DNA of 64,000 nucleotides. Source: Hysterangium stoloniferum. Lineage: Eukaryota > Basidiomycota > Agaricomycetes > Hysterangiales > Hysterangiaceae. The stretch lies in NCBI GenBank assembly GCA_015178975.1, contig WHVD01000194.1, forward strand, positions 62,001 to 126,000, read 5' to 3'. The notes under the pieces are model-generated. The model had not been told where the DNA came from and searched no databases. It saw nothing but the letters and a program-made list of their open reading frames with translations. Below are positions 29,932 through 41,544 of the stretch, piece by piece. How positions within the stretch are numbered: position 1 is the first letter of the stretch; each line of letters starts with the position of its first letter. The translations under genes and the position numbers were made by a program.

Positions 29932-32314
29932 ATGTCAACGTCCAACGAGATAGCTCCGAGTGGGCAGGATGCCCTCTCCCTCCTCCAAGAGGTTGACTGG
30001 CTAAAACCCTTGGTTTCCCCGGCTGTATTGAGGATGGAACGACAGGGGATCGATGAAACTGGAATGAGGGAAAGACCTCTGATGAAGCTTCGAGGGCGAT
30101 GTAGCTGTCTCGAACATGGGTCCTGTTTATGTTGCCGAGCATATGACGACGACCAGCACATAGCACTGTCGGAAGAAGACGTGGAAGGTGGTGTGGAGGA
30201 ATGGGTGCGCAAACGAAACATCCTGTTGGTGGAGATTGTTCACAGCGCGGGTGCTTGCAGTGCCAAAGAGACATAAATTGCCATGACCCACCTAATAATA
30301 TTAAGACACGAGGGAGATCCAGCAACGCCACATCCAAACTCAGTCCATATCGTAGGCATGACATTGACTGGGGAATCGTCCCATCTCCGGAGAGCTCATC
30401 TTCAAGTGTTGAAATTAGCCCCGGGTATTACTGTGGAGTCGGTTTGGAAAGGGTTGGGAGGAATGTTCTTTACTACGCAAAGACAGCTGCACTGATGGCA
30501 AAGTTGATTATATACAAGCGAATGGTGTATGGAGGCGATAGGGCCTTTAACAAGTTAATGAGAAAGCACCTCACTCTGCGAAGAATCGGAATATTAATTC
30601 AAGAGACCATTGACTTAATGAGGTGGGGATACTTCAGCGCCAATCATTGAGTACTGTAAGGCTGTCGGTATCAGCCTCACTCGGTCAACACGGACAGGAC
30701 TAAGTTTTCTTTATTTTTACATCTCAGTAGGATACAAGGTGAATGCGAGGTTCCCTAGGGAAGAGTGGGGAAAAGATTAATGGTCAAGGAGAAGATGTTC
30801 TATCACTATAAGATATGGGGTTTTTATATAGAGTCAAGGTGAATGGGGTGGAAGAACAAGGAACCGCATGATCAGGCACAGGGGTGCTACTTAACAATAA
30901 AGTGGCGGATCAATGAGTGGCTGATGGGAGAGGTTGGTGATGATGACCGCATGATAAGGCACAAGGGTGCTACCAAATGGCGGAACAATGAGTGGTTTAT
31001 GGGAGAGGTTGGTGATGACGTATGTGGTAAGGTGGCCAGGCTTACAAGTACACTCAAAATACTCACCATTCTAGACCCACTTACCCGCGTCAAATTTGAC
31101 AACAGGCGTCAGTTGTCCTAGAGGGGTGCTGGTTTTCTTATGTTTTACAGCGGAGGAACGAAGGTCGGCTTATGACAGAATTGCCTTCGGCCTTCCTCTG
31201 GTGTCCCGGCGCTCGATGGGACGATAGAGATCACCCATCAACTGCAATTACGTCATCGCTTTACAATGCTGTCATTAAATCACCGCTACACACCAACCTG
31301 AATGAGGTTGCGTCGGTATTCATTCTACAGATCGCCCGATATGTACCATGCCATTCAGGTACCTATTTCCTCACCGTGCTTGGGTATATCGTGGAAGAAA
31401 CTTGCCACGTGCGTCAACTATCTGTAGAGGAGCTCACTGCGATTAGAGGTTGCATTGAATTCTGGGTTCAACCGTGCGTCGCGACATCACATCATTTCAT
31501 CTGGCCCACTAAAACCACAATAGACAAAATTACTCACATCGACGTTCCTTGTATGAATCTCCTATGCAGCTTCTGGTGTGTTGCATGCACCAAGATGCCT
31601 GGTTTCGAGATATTGCTGGAGATGTATTGAAGATTATAGTGGACGACGCAAACCTCTTTATAGCGTCCTTGACACTTTATATCGATGGCAGCACGTTAAA
31701 TTCACTGTTGCGTAATACCACGGCCCTAGAAACCTTCTTCCACGACAGCACGCTTCGCACGCTTCGCACGGATCATATCCATCAGCTGAATGTGGTTTCC
31801 TCGCTCATTGAACCCCTCATAAGGTATGTTGACAATGCTTTACCTTCCAACATCATCTCATATCTTCCCATGAAAATATCCTACCAGTCTGATTCTGACA
31901 CACAACCGTCCAAATTTATTTCTCCTGTTTTCAGGCGAAGACCTGATTGATGTGACTCTGAAACTGATAGCTGGATCTTCCGACATCGAATCCGCGTGTA
32001 CCACAGTGCGCAGCCTCAATATCGTCGCCATTCTCTCTCGTCTTCTTTCACATTGTGACACAATGCGGGGCTCAATCAACGATCAATCCCTCGGTCGCTG
32101 CCTTGAACACGTAACTGTCGCGGCCCATTCCTTCCTTTGTGTCATCGCCACACCTTTCACTGGTGTGTGCGTAACATTTAATTCAAACTGCAGATCAGTG
32201 TTGGAGGACCATGATTGGCGTGCCGATGCTCTTGTTTCATCCATTGCGCCAGCCCAATTTCTCTTCGATAACACCAATACACAATCCGAACCAGGAGGAG
32301 GGATAGTACTATGA
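29932..32314 (+). pseudogene. family A copy A9, with LTR in intron 2
   Basis: Exon 1 is 29,932-30,204 (91 codons, open). Intron 1 is 30,205-30,260 (56 nt). Exon 2 is 30,261-30,622 (120 codons plus 2 bases, open; GYYCGVGLERVGRNVLYYAK motif). Intron 2 is 30,623-31,074. It is 452 nt because a 392-bp LTR plus its 5-bp duplication sits inside; without them it is 55 nt. Exon 3 has a TGA at 31,097-31,099 (CGA to TGA type) and is then open. Exon 4 carries an in-frame 9-base duplication (CTTCGCACG). The 111-nt intron is 31,824-31,934. Exon 5 runs past the usual stop to 32,314. Apart from the single nonsense codon this is a well preserved copy. Confidence 0.72.
30655..31046 (+). mobile_element. solo LTR, 392 bp, family L1
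   Basis: It begins TGTAAGGCTGTCGG and ends GGCCAGGCTTACA. It is flanked by AGTAC on both sides (30,650-30,654 and 31,047-31,051), which occurs once in the uninterrupted intron 2 of other copies. It contains an 83-base imperfect tandem repeat (about 30,864-31,019) with CCGCATGATMAGGCAC segments, and a TTTATATAG motif near 30,818. A related LTR with the same ends lies at 45,524-45,882. Confidence 0.88.
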
Positions 32315-32949
32315 CGCTTTCCATAACTCGCCACTCGCCTGTTGGCAATATATCTAATTTATGTAATGCTACATAGTTTGAGCCCATTCAAGATCGCGTA
32401 TGGTGACTTTGTACCGCCTGTGAGTGCTTGGCAGCTTCTCGTTGCTGCTAGACACCATTTTGCATACGGGTGGGCGCTAGTATTGGTTAGAATCACAGCC
32501 TATTTATCAACGAGAATCACTTCAAATAGACTACCACTGAGATATCCAGGTAGCTGGGATAGATGGAGCAAGTGATTGAAGAGTAGCAAAAGACACCCGT
32601 AACAAACATTCACTCATGCATGCCGACATTGATCTCGGTCAGATTCATCTAATCTTCAAAATCTGTGTTCAATTCCGGGATTGGCTATCATGAGGCACAG
32701 AACTTGGAACACAATTAGAGGCCTTTAAAATGATCTGATGAAGTCCAAGGAATAAGTGTCAAAATGGTAAAGTGACGTGAGAATATCCTGCCTGTATTGG
32801 ATTAGGGGGCCTTCAAGTTGGTTAAAAGGAAAGGATGGAACAGTGTGTATCCTGTAGGAGCACGGCCACAATCCTAAGCCTGGAAGTCGACTCTCGGGCT
32901 AACTGCACCTAACAAGCGCAGCATTCCCTTCCGGAATAAAATATCGAAA
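32315..32949 (+). repeat. 3' flank, B start, P fragment
   Basis: The A9 3' flank and the beginning of B (to about 32,735) are followed by a fragment of P block (GGCCTTCAAGTTGG to GCAGCATTCCCTTCCGG). The same series appears at 42,572-42,950, with part of the B segment missing there. Confidence 0.5.
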
Positions 32950-33560
32950 CAAGGCCTCTTGGTGCAGCCAACATATGAAACGCCGTACAGGAGATTCATA
33001 CAAGGAACGTCGGTGTGGGTAGTTTTGTCTGTTGTGGGCTTAGTGGGCAGGATGAAATGATGTGATATCGCGACGCACGGTTGCCCCCATAATTCAATGT
33101 AACCTCTGATCGCAGTGAGCTCCAGTACAGGGAATGTCTACGCCCATTGTGTAGACTCTCAAACCTCTCTAGACTCCCTAGATACATAGTAAGCTTTTAT
33201 ACCGACTAGGAAATAGGGATCTCGCAAGGTAGTGTGTCTAGCCGAGTCTAGCTAGCTCTCCTAGATGCTCTAGCCAATATAGACGGCATACTTACTAATA
33301 TTCCCACTTTCCTGATGCATGATAACCGCAATGCATGGAGATGAGATATATAGGGGGGTTTTGAAGCACAAATGTCGACGCGATCTCATCCACGTTGGTG
33401 TGTAGTGGTGATCTGATGACAGCCTTGTAAAGGGAAGACGTAATTGAAGTTGATCGCCGATCTACATCTGACCATCGAGCGCCAGGACACCAGAGGAAGG
33501 CCCAAGCCAAATCTGTCATAAGCTCGGCAGTGTGAACTGATATCACCGTGGGCATAGCAT
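32950..33560 (-). pseudogene. family A exon 3 fragments with E insertion
   Basis: On the minus strand, pieces of exon 3 (WCPGARWSDVDRRS motif at about 33,490-33,450 and AIRGYIEL at about 33,110) flank the E insertion at 33,130-33,317. The piece on the far side belongs to the A4-type copy, showing a recombinant junction near 33,370. No start, and no exons 1, 2 or 5. Confidence 0.5.
33130..33317. mobile_element. E insertion, second copy
   Basis: Reverse-complement relative of 20,128-20,313, inserted at the same site in exon 3. It therefore spread by segmental duplication and not by new transposition. Confidence 0.5.
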
Positions 33561-33779
33561 CAACGAGAAGCTTCCAGGCACACAAAGGCGGTCAAAAGTG
33601 ACTATATGCACTGTGGAATTGGTTCATACTATGTAGTTTTACATAAATGAGAAATATAGCCACAAGGCGAGTGAAGGAAAGAGTAATAGTACTATCCTTC
33701 CTCCTCGTTCGGAGAGTGTATCAGTGCTATCCAAGAGACATAATGCGTGCGGAATGGATGGAACAAGAGCATCAGCACG

Positions 33780-35696
33780 CTATTCATGGTCCTCCAACAC
33801 TAATCTGGATGTTGAATTAGATGGTACACACAGACCGGTGAAAGGTGTGGCGATGACACAAAGGAAGGAATGAGCCGCGACAGTTACTCGTTCAAGTGAA
33901 GCACCGAGATTTTGATCGGTGATTGAGCCGCGCATTGCGTCACAAAGTGGAAGAAGACGGGCGAGAATGGGGATGATATTGAGGTTGCACACTGTGGTAC
34001 ACGCGGAATTGATGTCGTAAGATGCAGCTATCAGCTTCAGAGTGACCTCGATTAGTCATTTGCCTAACCACAGGAACCACTAATTTGGACACATGTGTGT
34101 CAGAATCAGACTGGTAGGATATTGTGATGGGGAGGATATGAGATGATGCTGGAAGGTAAAACAATATCAACACACCTTAGGAGGGGCTCATTGAGCGAGG
34201 AAACCACATTCAGCTGGTTGATATGATCCATGCGGAGTGTGCTGTCATCGAAGAAGGTTTCTAGGGAAAATATATCGCGCCACAGTGAATGTGACGTGTT
34301 CTCATCGATGTAAAATGTCAAGGACGCTATATCTAGGTTTATGTCGTCCACTACAACTTTCAATACATCACCAGCAATATCTCGAAACCACATGTCTTGG
34401 TGGATGCAGCACACGAGAAGCTGTCTAGGAGATTCATAGAAGGAAAGTCGGTGTGAGTAATTTTGTCTGTTGTGGTTTTCGTGAACAGGACAAAAGGATG
34501 TGATGTTGGGACGCACTGTTGTACCCAGAATTCAATGAAGCCTCTGATCGCAGTGAGCTCCACTGCAGACAGTTGACGCACGTGATAAGTCATGTTCACG
34601 ATAACCGCAAGGTGCTTAAGGAGGAAGGGAGGTGGATTGCAGGGGGATGACAAATATCAGGCGATTTGAAGAATAAATCTCGATGCAACCTCATTAACGT
34701 TCGTGTGTAGCGGTGATTTGATCACAGCATTGTAAAGTGAAGACGTAATTGCAGCTGATCGCCGATCTACATCCGACGATCGAGCCCCGGGACGCCAGAG
34801 GAAAGCCGAACCCAAAGATGCTATAAGTTTGTCAGTGTGTCCTCCCTTCCTCCGCTGTATAACACTTGAACTATAGAACCCCCCTAATACCACTGATGCC
34901 TGTTGTCGAATTTGGAGCGGGTATATGGGTCTACAAACCTTGAGTAGGTATGTCCGGTGTTTAATTATTGCCATGTTGTGACCTACCTCATCAAATCAAT
35001 ACTCTATTGAATGACTATTCCCAGTCTTTGCAGCGTAATATACCTTTGTAAAAGCTTGTTAAAGCCCTTGTCGTCTCCGTATCCACGCGCCATTCTCCTG
35101 TATAGCGTCAACTTTGCCATCAGCGAAACCTTCTTTGTGGTGAGCAGCACTTTCATTCCAATCCTTTCCAAACCGACTCCTAATAAATATCCTGGAGCAA
35201 TTTTAATACTTGAAGATGAGCTATAAGGAAGTGAGCCCCCTCCCAGTCGATATTATGGCCCTGATATGCACCAAGATTTGATGTCGTGTTGGTGGACCCC
35301 CCTCGCATCTTAATAATTGTCGGGGGGTCATGGTAATTTCTCTCTCCTTGGCACTGAAAGCATGAGGTTTGTCAAGTGTGTATGTGAGAAGCATATTTCA
35401 TTTTGCACACCCATTCTTCCACCCAAACTTCCACCTATTATTCAGACAGTAGTAGTATGTGCTCGTCGTCTTCTGGTGCTCGGTAACATAAACCTTGCCC
35501 ATGGTCCAGACAGCTCCATCATTCTCGAAGTTTCATCTCGAATCTTTCCCTCATTCTCGTTTCATTGATATCCTGTTGTTCTACCCTCAGTATAGCCGGT
35601 GAAACCAAGGGTTGTAGCCACGCAACCCCTTGTAGGAGTGCTATTATATGTTGCCTGTTCAGAGTTATCTCGTTGGAAGTTGACATTGATGATAGG
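33780..35696 (-). pseudogene. family A copy A11
   Basis: The start codon lies at 35,696 (minus). The copy belongs to the A3 subfamily (ILRVE, QDINE). Exon 1 has a small deletion and frame changes near the RERFEMKLRE codons. Exon 2 has a CCCCCC run where A3 has 13 G. Exon 3 (RIRQQASVVLGG-type, VRQLSAVELTAIRG) is open from about 34,974 with a break near 34,660. Exon 4 (DMWFRDIAGDVLKVV) and exon 5 (NIIPILARLLPLCDAM) are open to 33,780. Same strand and order as A3' at 50.1-51.9 kb. Confidence 0.65.
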
Positions 35697-36310
35697 AGTC
35701 ATGCTCATCCCGGAAGGGAATGCTGCCCTTTTAACATGCAGTTAGCCGGAGAGTCAATGTTTAGCCATAGCTTTGAGGCTGTGCTCCTACAGGATACCCA
35801 CTGGTCCATCGTTTCCTATTAAATGACTTGAAGGCCCACTCGTCCTTTTCCAAAAATAGAGTCAGGATACTCTCAAGTAACTTTAATACTTTTTACCGAT
35901 GCTCCTGAACTTCATTAGATCACATACTGCAGATAACACATGTGGCAGCTGGGAATTCATTGACAAGTTGTCGACGCATAATGTGGTAACTTCTCAGTTC
36001 TTGAGCGCTGGATTTCAGGCCAATCCAGCTTTCCCATCATTTCAGACCTGACATATCGATGGATAGAATGTGTAAATGGAGGAGATGCTATCCATGGCAG
36101 TGCTTATCAGGTACAGCCTCAGGCGCTTTCGACTCCGGCTATATCTAACGGAACTCCGCGCTTCGTGTTCAATTAAGTATTTCATAGTGGCAATGAGCAA
36201 TCCATTATAACAATTCATTACTGATGCTAATGGGCGTCAACCCTGAATATCCTTCTTTCTGGTGACTCCGTCAGGTTTTTATCAACAAATTGCGCGCGTA
36301 ATCAATATTC
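35697..36310 (-). promoter_or_regulatory. P block (5' flank of copy A11)
   Basis: Minus-strand P block between the C block and A11, keeping the order C-P-A. It shares segments with 11,001-11,500 and 51,904-52,160. Confidence 0.4.
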
Positions 36311-37400
36311 AGTGACTATTAATTACACGCTAGTCTTATTATTATCCTGACCTTCTGAGTGAACCAATTCCCACCAGGATCACCTTATGCATAAAGAATT
36401 TGTCTATTTGACTCGACAATGTCGAGGCAGATGAAACATTGTGAGCCACCATAGCTTGACCTCTTGGAGACGGAGCTGTCCGGGTTTGTAATGATTCACC
36501 ATACTCTATATTCCTTTACGTGCCCTTTTCCTGCCACCTTGTCCGCCCCTTCGAAGCCGGTCACTTCATTGTCCCCGGTGACTCCACAAAGGTTGTTGTA
36601 GTAATCTTTATTCCTACCACTATGGTTATTTCCTATCATATCCGGGGGTGTCATGCCAGTTGACCCATTCACCTTCACTTGTTTTCATGATTCTTGTTTT
36701 TAGACTGAATTAGTCCTGTGAATCTGTATCAACGTCTAAGCTCACATCCGTTGGTCCGTGCTCGCTAGAACCCGTATTTGGCATCCCTTGCAAACAGTAT
36801 ACTTGATGGGAGGGCCTGCAAGGATCATCGCTATTTTCTCAGAATTTCCATCTCAAAGCTATGTCATGCTCTCCGCAGCAGCATTTTGATTTCACTATCC
36901 CTACACGCTCTGCATACGCAATGATTAGAGCTTGATCTGTGCGTTCGTTTCGGCCATGATCTCTTCTGCTCAGTAATCCCTTCATTTCTCCAAAGGCTAG
37001 TGTTTTTCCAGGAGGCTAAACCCCCTTTGAACGTTCTGATGGCTCCCATCAGGGTTGAACTAAAATTGAAATCATGCTGCAGTATACCTTCTGGTCTCGT
37101 TTTCACATTCAGGACCGCTCACCTTTGGCAAAAAAGGTGGTTATAGTACATCATGCAACATGCTCCAACTGAGATGAAAGGAGATATCCACTCGGTTTGC
37201 ACTGAGCGCCATTCTTGTTTATGAACTCGTTTGTGCTATGCATAGTCCAGCTATTGGCAAGAACTCTTCAATATTGATCGAGAGTTTGACCAGCCAGAAG
37301 GATTCTTTTATTGAGTGCTGGGTCTAAGTCTCGCTGCTCACAATTCTTAACTCGGTTAAATCTAGCCCGATGTCATAGTGAGATATTATTTGTCCAGACG
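36311..37400 (-). repeat. C block, inverted copy
   Basis: Reverse-complement relative of 28,371-29,320. The 60-codon frame (36,678 to 36,496) keeps its length, with about one residue in four changed (GGNKDC becomes GRNKDY). Retained length with replacements can mean past selection or chance. Confidence 0.5.
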
Positions 37401-37740
37401 ATATGCGGGTCTATGTTCTCCACATGAAATACATGAAATTTGAATGCTTTGGCGTGTTTTTTCGACCATGTGGTTCCGTATGTATGCAATGTGTGGATAG
37501 CATGAACGAGAAGCTGCCAACCACACATATGCAGTAAAAGGTGGCTATAAGCGCTCCTGAATTCGCTCAACGTATGTAGCTTTACATAGATTATAAATAT
37601 TTCCAAAAGGGAAGCTAAGTAAAGAGTAATAGTACTATTCTTCCTCCTGGTTCACATAATGTGTCTGTGTTAGCCAAGAGAAATTATGATATATCGTGCG
37701 GAATGGATGGAACAAGAGCATCATCAGGGCAAAAATTATC
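37401..37740 (-). repeat. C tail and family A 3' flank
   Basis: The C-block end (ACATGAAATACATGAAATTTG, shared with block D at 59.95 kb) adjoins the 3' flank of the minus-strand copy A10 (ATAGTACTATTCTTCCTCC). No gene seen. Confidence 0.4.
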
Positions 37741-38745
37741 TTTTAACACTGATGTGGAGCTCTAATTAGAGGTTGCTGACACACCGGTAAAAGGTGTGGC
37801 GATAACTCAAAGGAGGGAATGAACCATGATGTCTAATTTCTCAAAGCGGATGGGTGGATGGATCGTTGATTGATCCACGCATTGAGTCACAATGTCGACT
37901 AAGACGAGCGAGAATGGCGGTTATATTGATGCTGCCCACTGTGGTACACGCGGAGTTGATGTGGGAAGATGCAGCCATCAACGTCAGAATAACCTCAATG
38001 AGTTTCCTGCTTGACAAGAGGAGCCATGAATGTTGATGCGTGTGTGTCGGAATCATACTGGTGAGATATTTGAATGCGCGGATATGAGATGATGCTGGAA
38101 GGTAAAACATTGTCAACATACCGTAGGAGAGGCTCAAAGAAACCACGTTCAGCTGGTTGATATGATCAGTGCGGAGCATGCTGTCGTCGAAGAAGGTTTT
38201 CAGGGTAAAGATACCACGCCACAGCGAAAACAACGTGTTCAGGTCGATATGAACAGTCAAGGACGTTATATGGAGATTTGTGTCGTCCACTATAACCTTC
38301 AATGCATCTCCAGAAATATGTCGAAACAAGGCAGCTTGGTGGATGAAACACAGAATGTGTATAGGAGATGCATGAGAGGGGAGTCGGTTCGGGTGATTTT
38401 GTCTGTTGTGGTTTGGTGGGCAGGCTAAAATGATGAGAGGTCGCGAAGCACTGTTGCATCCAGAATTAAATACAACCTCTGATCGCAGTGAGCTCCTCTA
38501 CAGACAGTTGACGCATGTGGGAAGTTTGTTCCACGATATGCCCAAGTTCGGCGAGGAGGTACGGTTACAAAAGGATGATAAATATCCGGCGATGTGTAGA
38601 ATGAATGCCGACGCAACTTCATTCAGGGGTGTGTAGCTGTGATTTGATTACAGCATTGTAAATCGATGACGTCATTGCAATTGATGGCTGATCTTCCCAT
38701 CAAGCGCCGGGACACCAGTAGAAGGCCTCGCCCAAATATGCGCGC
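37741..38745 (-). pseudogene. family A copy A10, exons 3-5 part
   Basis: On the minus strand the copy begins inside exon 3 (about 38,740, fused to a P block reading the other way). It keeps the exon 3 end, exon 4 (about 38,330-38,110; HISGDALKVIVDDTN, TLKTFFDDSMLRTDH) and part of exon 5 (INITAILARLSRHCDSM). A frameshift in exon 5 and lost sequence near 37,850 disable it. Confidence 0.6.
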
Positions 38746-38749
38746 CATG

Positions 38750-39007
38750 TGTGCTCTCTGCCCTAGTCGATCTGTTGAATCGTAAGGAATTAATGTATAC
38801 CATAGTGATTTAACTTGAGAGTATCCTGGAGGTCGACTGAACGAAGGAGGTCAAGGGCTTCAAGGTGTTTAAAAGGAAGGGATGAAACGCTGGGTATCCT
38901 ATATACATCACCGCCACAATGCTATAGCTGGCCATTAATTCACCTGCTAACCGCACCTTAAAAGCGCAGGATCCCCTTCTGGTATCACAACAACCTGTAA
39001 CACACCA
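38750..39007 (+). promoter_or_regulatory. P block, short (5' flank of copy A8')
   Basis: The last 260 bases of a P block, joined head-to-head with truncated copy A10. Its sequence is closest to the P block of A1 (ATATACATCACCGCCACAATG), unlike the exons that follow, which match A8. This is a recombinant junction near the start codon. Confidence 0.45.
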
Positions 39008-39722
39008 ATGCCAACTTCAAAGAGACGACTCTGAGCAGAGACGATATCACACCAGCTGAAACCCTCCTACAGGAGGTTGAGTGGCTACAACCCTTGGTTT
39101 CACCGGCGATATTGAGTTTGGAACGCCAGGAGATAAATGAGACCGAAATGAGGGAAAGATTTCTGATTAAGATTCGAGAACGATGTAGCTGTCTACATCG
39201 CGAGAACGGTTTATGTTACCCAGCACCCGATCACTACTAGCACATACCACCGTCTGAAGAAGAGTGGAAGGTTGGGTCGAGGAATGGGTGCGTGAGAGCA
39301 AATATCTTTTCTTTTCCCTGTGTACAGACCGGATTTTGTCAGACTCAAGGAGAGAGAACTGGCGATGACCCACCTAATAATATTAAGATACGAGGGAGAT
39401 CCACCAAAGCCACATCCAAAGTCAGTCCATGTCATCAGTATGACAAAGACTGGGGGGTTGTCCCATCGCCGGATAGCTCGTCGCCAAGTGTGGCAATTTG
39501 CCCCGGGTATTACTGTGGAGTCGGTTTGGAAATGGTTGGAATAAAGTGCTTTACAGCGCAAATAAAATTTCCCTGATGACCAAGTTGATGATATACGAGC
39601 GAATGACACGTGGACCATGGGAAGGCCAGAACGTCATTGACAAGTTTCTGCTCAGCTATCTCACGGTGCCAATCCTGTGAATAGTAATTCAAGAGATCAT
39701 TGATTTGATGAGGTAGGGATGA
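39008..39722 (+). pseudogene. family A copy A8', exons 1-2 only
   Basis: The ATG is at 39,008 (MPTSK), but two bases are missing after the fourth codon. Exon 1 is otherwise the A8 sequence (AILSLERQEINETEMRERF) and has the same TAG after the DH/DY codon. Exon 2 contains the GYYCGVGLEMVGIKC- and SLMTKLMIYERM-like parts in different frames. It ends at the same fusion to a B tail as A8. Confidence 0.62.
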
Positions 39723-40640
39723 GCACCTGCCGGGATTCGTGTTCCTAGTACCGCAAACATGGATCAGAGTGAGACATGTTGTCGCCATTATCCGGGAGAA
39801 TACGTTCCTTGGTGTCCGAGTACCTTTTGGTATCTCTCACCGACCATTTAATGATTCCTCGCAATTCAAAGTTATCGTCATTATCTCTCTAAAGGTCTCA
39901 GGCCTAATCAGGTCGGTGTCAAGTGATTATTATCCAAGTTATCATTACAGGAGGCGTACGGTTCATAGCATGAAGTTTTTCTACCACGGTCGCTCTAGGT
40001 GCTGGCTTTGTGGAATCATATCTCGTGCCGTAGACTTCTATGTCCAAACTTCGCCGCTGGGCACCTGATGCTTTCCCTACAGGCTTTACTGTTGTTAGCT
40101 GACTTCACTCAGATGGTCCGTGTAATTATGCATATTCACTATTTATGCCAATTTAGCCTCAGCAAAGAATTATCGAAATTGGAATTCCGAAAGAATTGAA
40201 TACGAAGCGGATGTTCCCGTTAGATATAGCCGTAGTGGACAGCGCCCGAGGCTGTACCTAAGAAGCACTGTCATGGATAGCATCCACTGCATTGACATAT
40301 TCTATCAATCGATATGTCACCTCTCAACTCATGTAAAAGCTGAATTTCCCAAAAATCTAGCGCTCAAGAAGTCGGAAGTTGTCACATTATGTGGCGAAGG
40401 CTCATCAAACTATTTGTAGCTGCCATATGCCCACTGCCGTCGACGATCTGCGCATCAGGAGGAAGAATAATACTATTACTCTTTACTTAGCTCCCCTTTT
40501 GGCAATATTTCTAATTTGTGTAAAGCTACATAGTTTGAGCGAATTAAAGAGCGCATATAGTCACTTTTTACCGCACGTGTTGGTTGGCAGCTTCTTGTTG
40601 ATGCTATACACACGTTGTATATATTTGTGAGTCCGACAAT
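39723..40640 (+). repeat. B tail, spacer, P remnant, A 3' flank
   Basis: Parallel of 27,462-28,370, with the open B-tail frame 39,739-40,068 (FLVPQTWIRVRHVVAI, FGISHRPFNDSSQF). Confidence 0.5.
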
Positions 40641-41535
40641 ATTCAAGAGTTCTTGCCAATAGCTGGACTATGCATGGCACAAACGTGTTGATAAACAAGA
40701 ATGGCGCTCAGTGCAAACCGAGTGGATATCTCCTTTCATCTCAGTTGGAGTATGATGCATGAAGTACAATTACCACCTTTTCTGAAAAAGGTGAACGGTC
40801 CTGAATGTTAAAATGAGACAAGAAAGTATACTGCAGCAGGAGTGCAATTCAACGTGGTTCAATCCTGATGTGAGCCATAAGAACGTTCGAAGGGGGTTTA
40901 GCCTCCTGGAACAACACTAGCCTTTGGAGAAATGAAGTGATTACTGAGCAGAAGAGATCATGGCCGAAACGAACGCACAGATCAAGCTTTAATCATTGCG
41001 TGTACAGAGCGTGTAGGGATAGTGAAATCGAAATGCTGCTGCGGAGAGCATGACATAGCTTTGAGATGGAAATTCTGAGAAAATATCGATCAGGCTTCAG
41101 GCCCTCCATCAAGTATAATGTTTTCAAGGCGGGCCAAATATGGTTCCAGCAACGGTGGACGAACGGATGTGAGCTTAGAAGTTGATATAGACTCGCAGCA
41201 CTAATTCGGTCCGAACATAAGAATCATGAAAACAAGTGAACGTGAATGAGTCAACTGGCATAATACCCCGGATACGATAGGAAATCACAACACTGGGAGG
41301 GAATAAAGATTTCTACAACAGCCTTTGTGAAGTCACCAGGGACAATGGAGCGATCGGCTTCGAAGGGACGGACATATTGGCAGGAAAAGGGTACGTAAAG
41401 GCATATAGAGTATGGTGAATCTTTACACACCCGAAGAGCTCTCCAAGAGGTCAAGGTATGGTGGCTCAAAATGTTTCATCTACCTTGACATTGTCGAGTC
41501 GGGTTGACAAGTGTTTAATAAATAAGGTGAGCCTG
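40641..41535 (+). repeat. C block, direct copy
   Basis: Parallel of 28,371-29,320. The 60-codon frame of the other two copies is interrupted here by small changes near 41,255-41,280. Confidence 0.5.
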
Positions 41536-41544
41536 GGGCAATGC

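Larger units (their letters stand above)
31170..36100. repeat. shortened mosaic copy of the right arm
   Basis: 31.17-33.37 kb parallels 41.54-43.38 kb. 33.37-33.54 kb parallels 46.84-47.01 kb. 33.54-36.1 kb parallels 49.87-52.15 kb. All are on the same strand. The segment therefore looks like a copy of the right arm with two internal deletions (about 3.5 and 2.9 kb). Junctions are judged by eye. Confidence 0.65.
39008..41530 (+). repeat. direct repeat, copy 2 (partner 26,745-29,315)
   Basis: Same series and strand as copy 1: A8', B tail, spacer, P remnant, A 3' flank, C block. It ends where the right inverted arm begins. Confidence 0.8.

Noticed and set aside
29567-30364. 265-codon open frame on the minus strand
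   Set aside because: It is antisense to exon 1 and exon 2 of copy A9, whose splice sites and frame agree with six other copies.
30864-31019. 83-base tandem repeat as a minisatellite of its own
   Set aside because: It lies wholly within the solo LTR and is better described as internal LTR structure.
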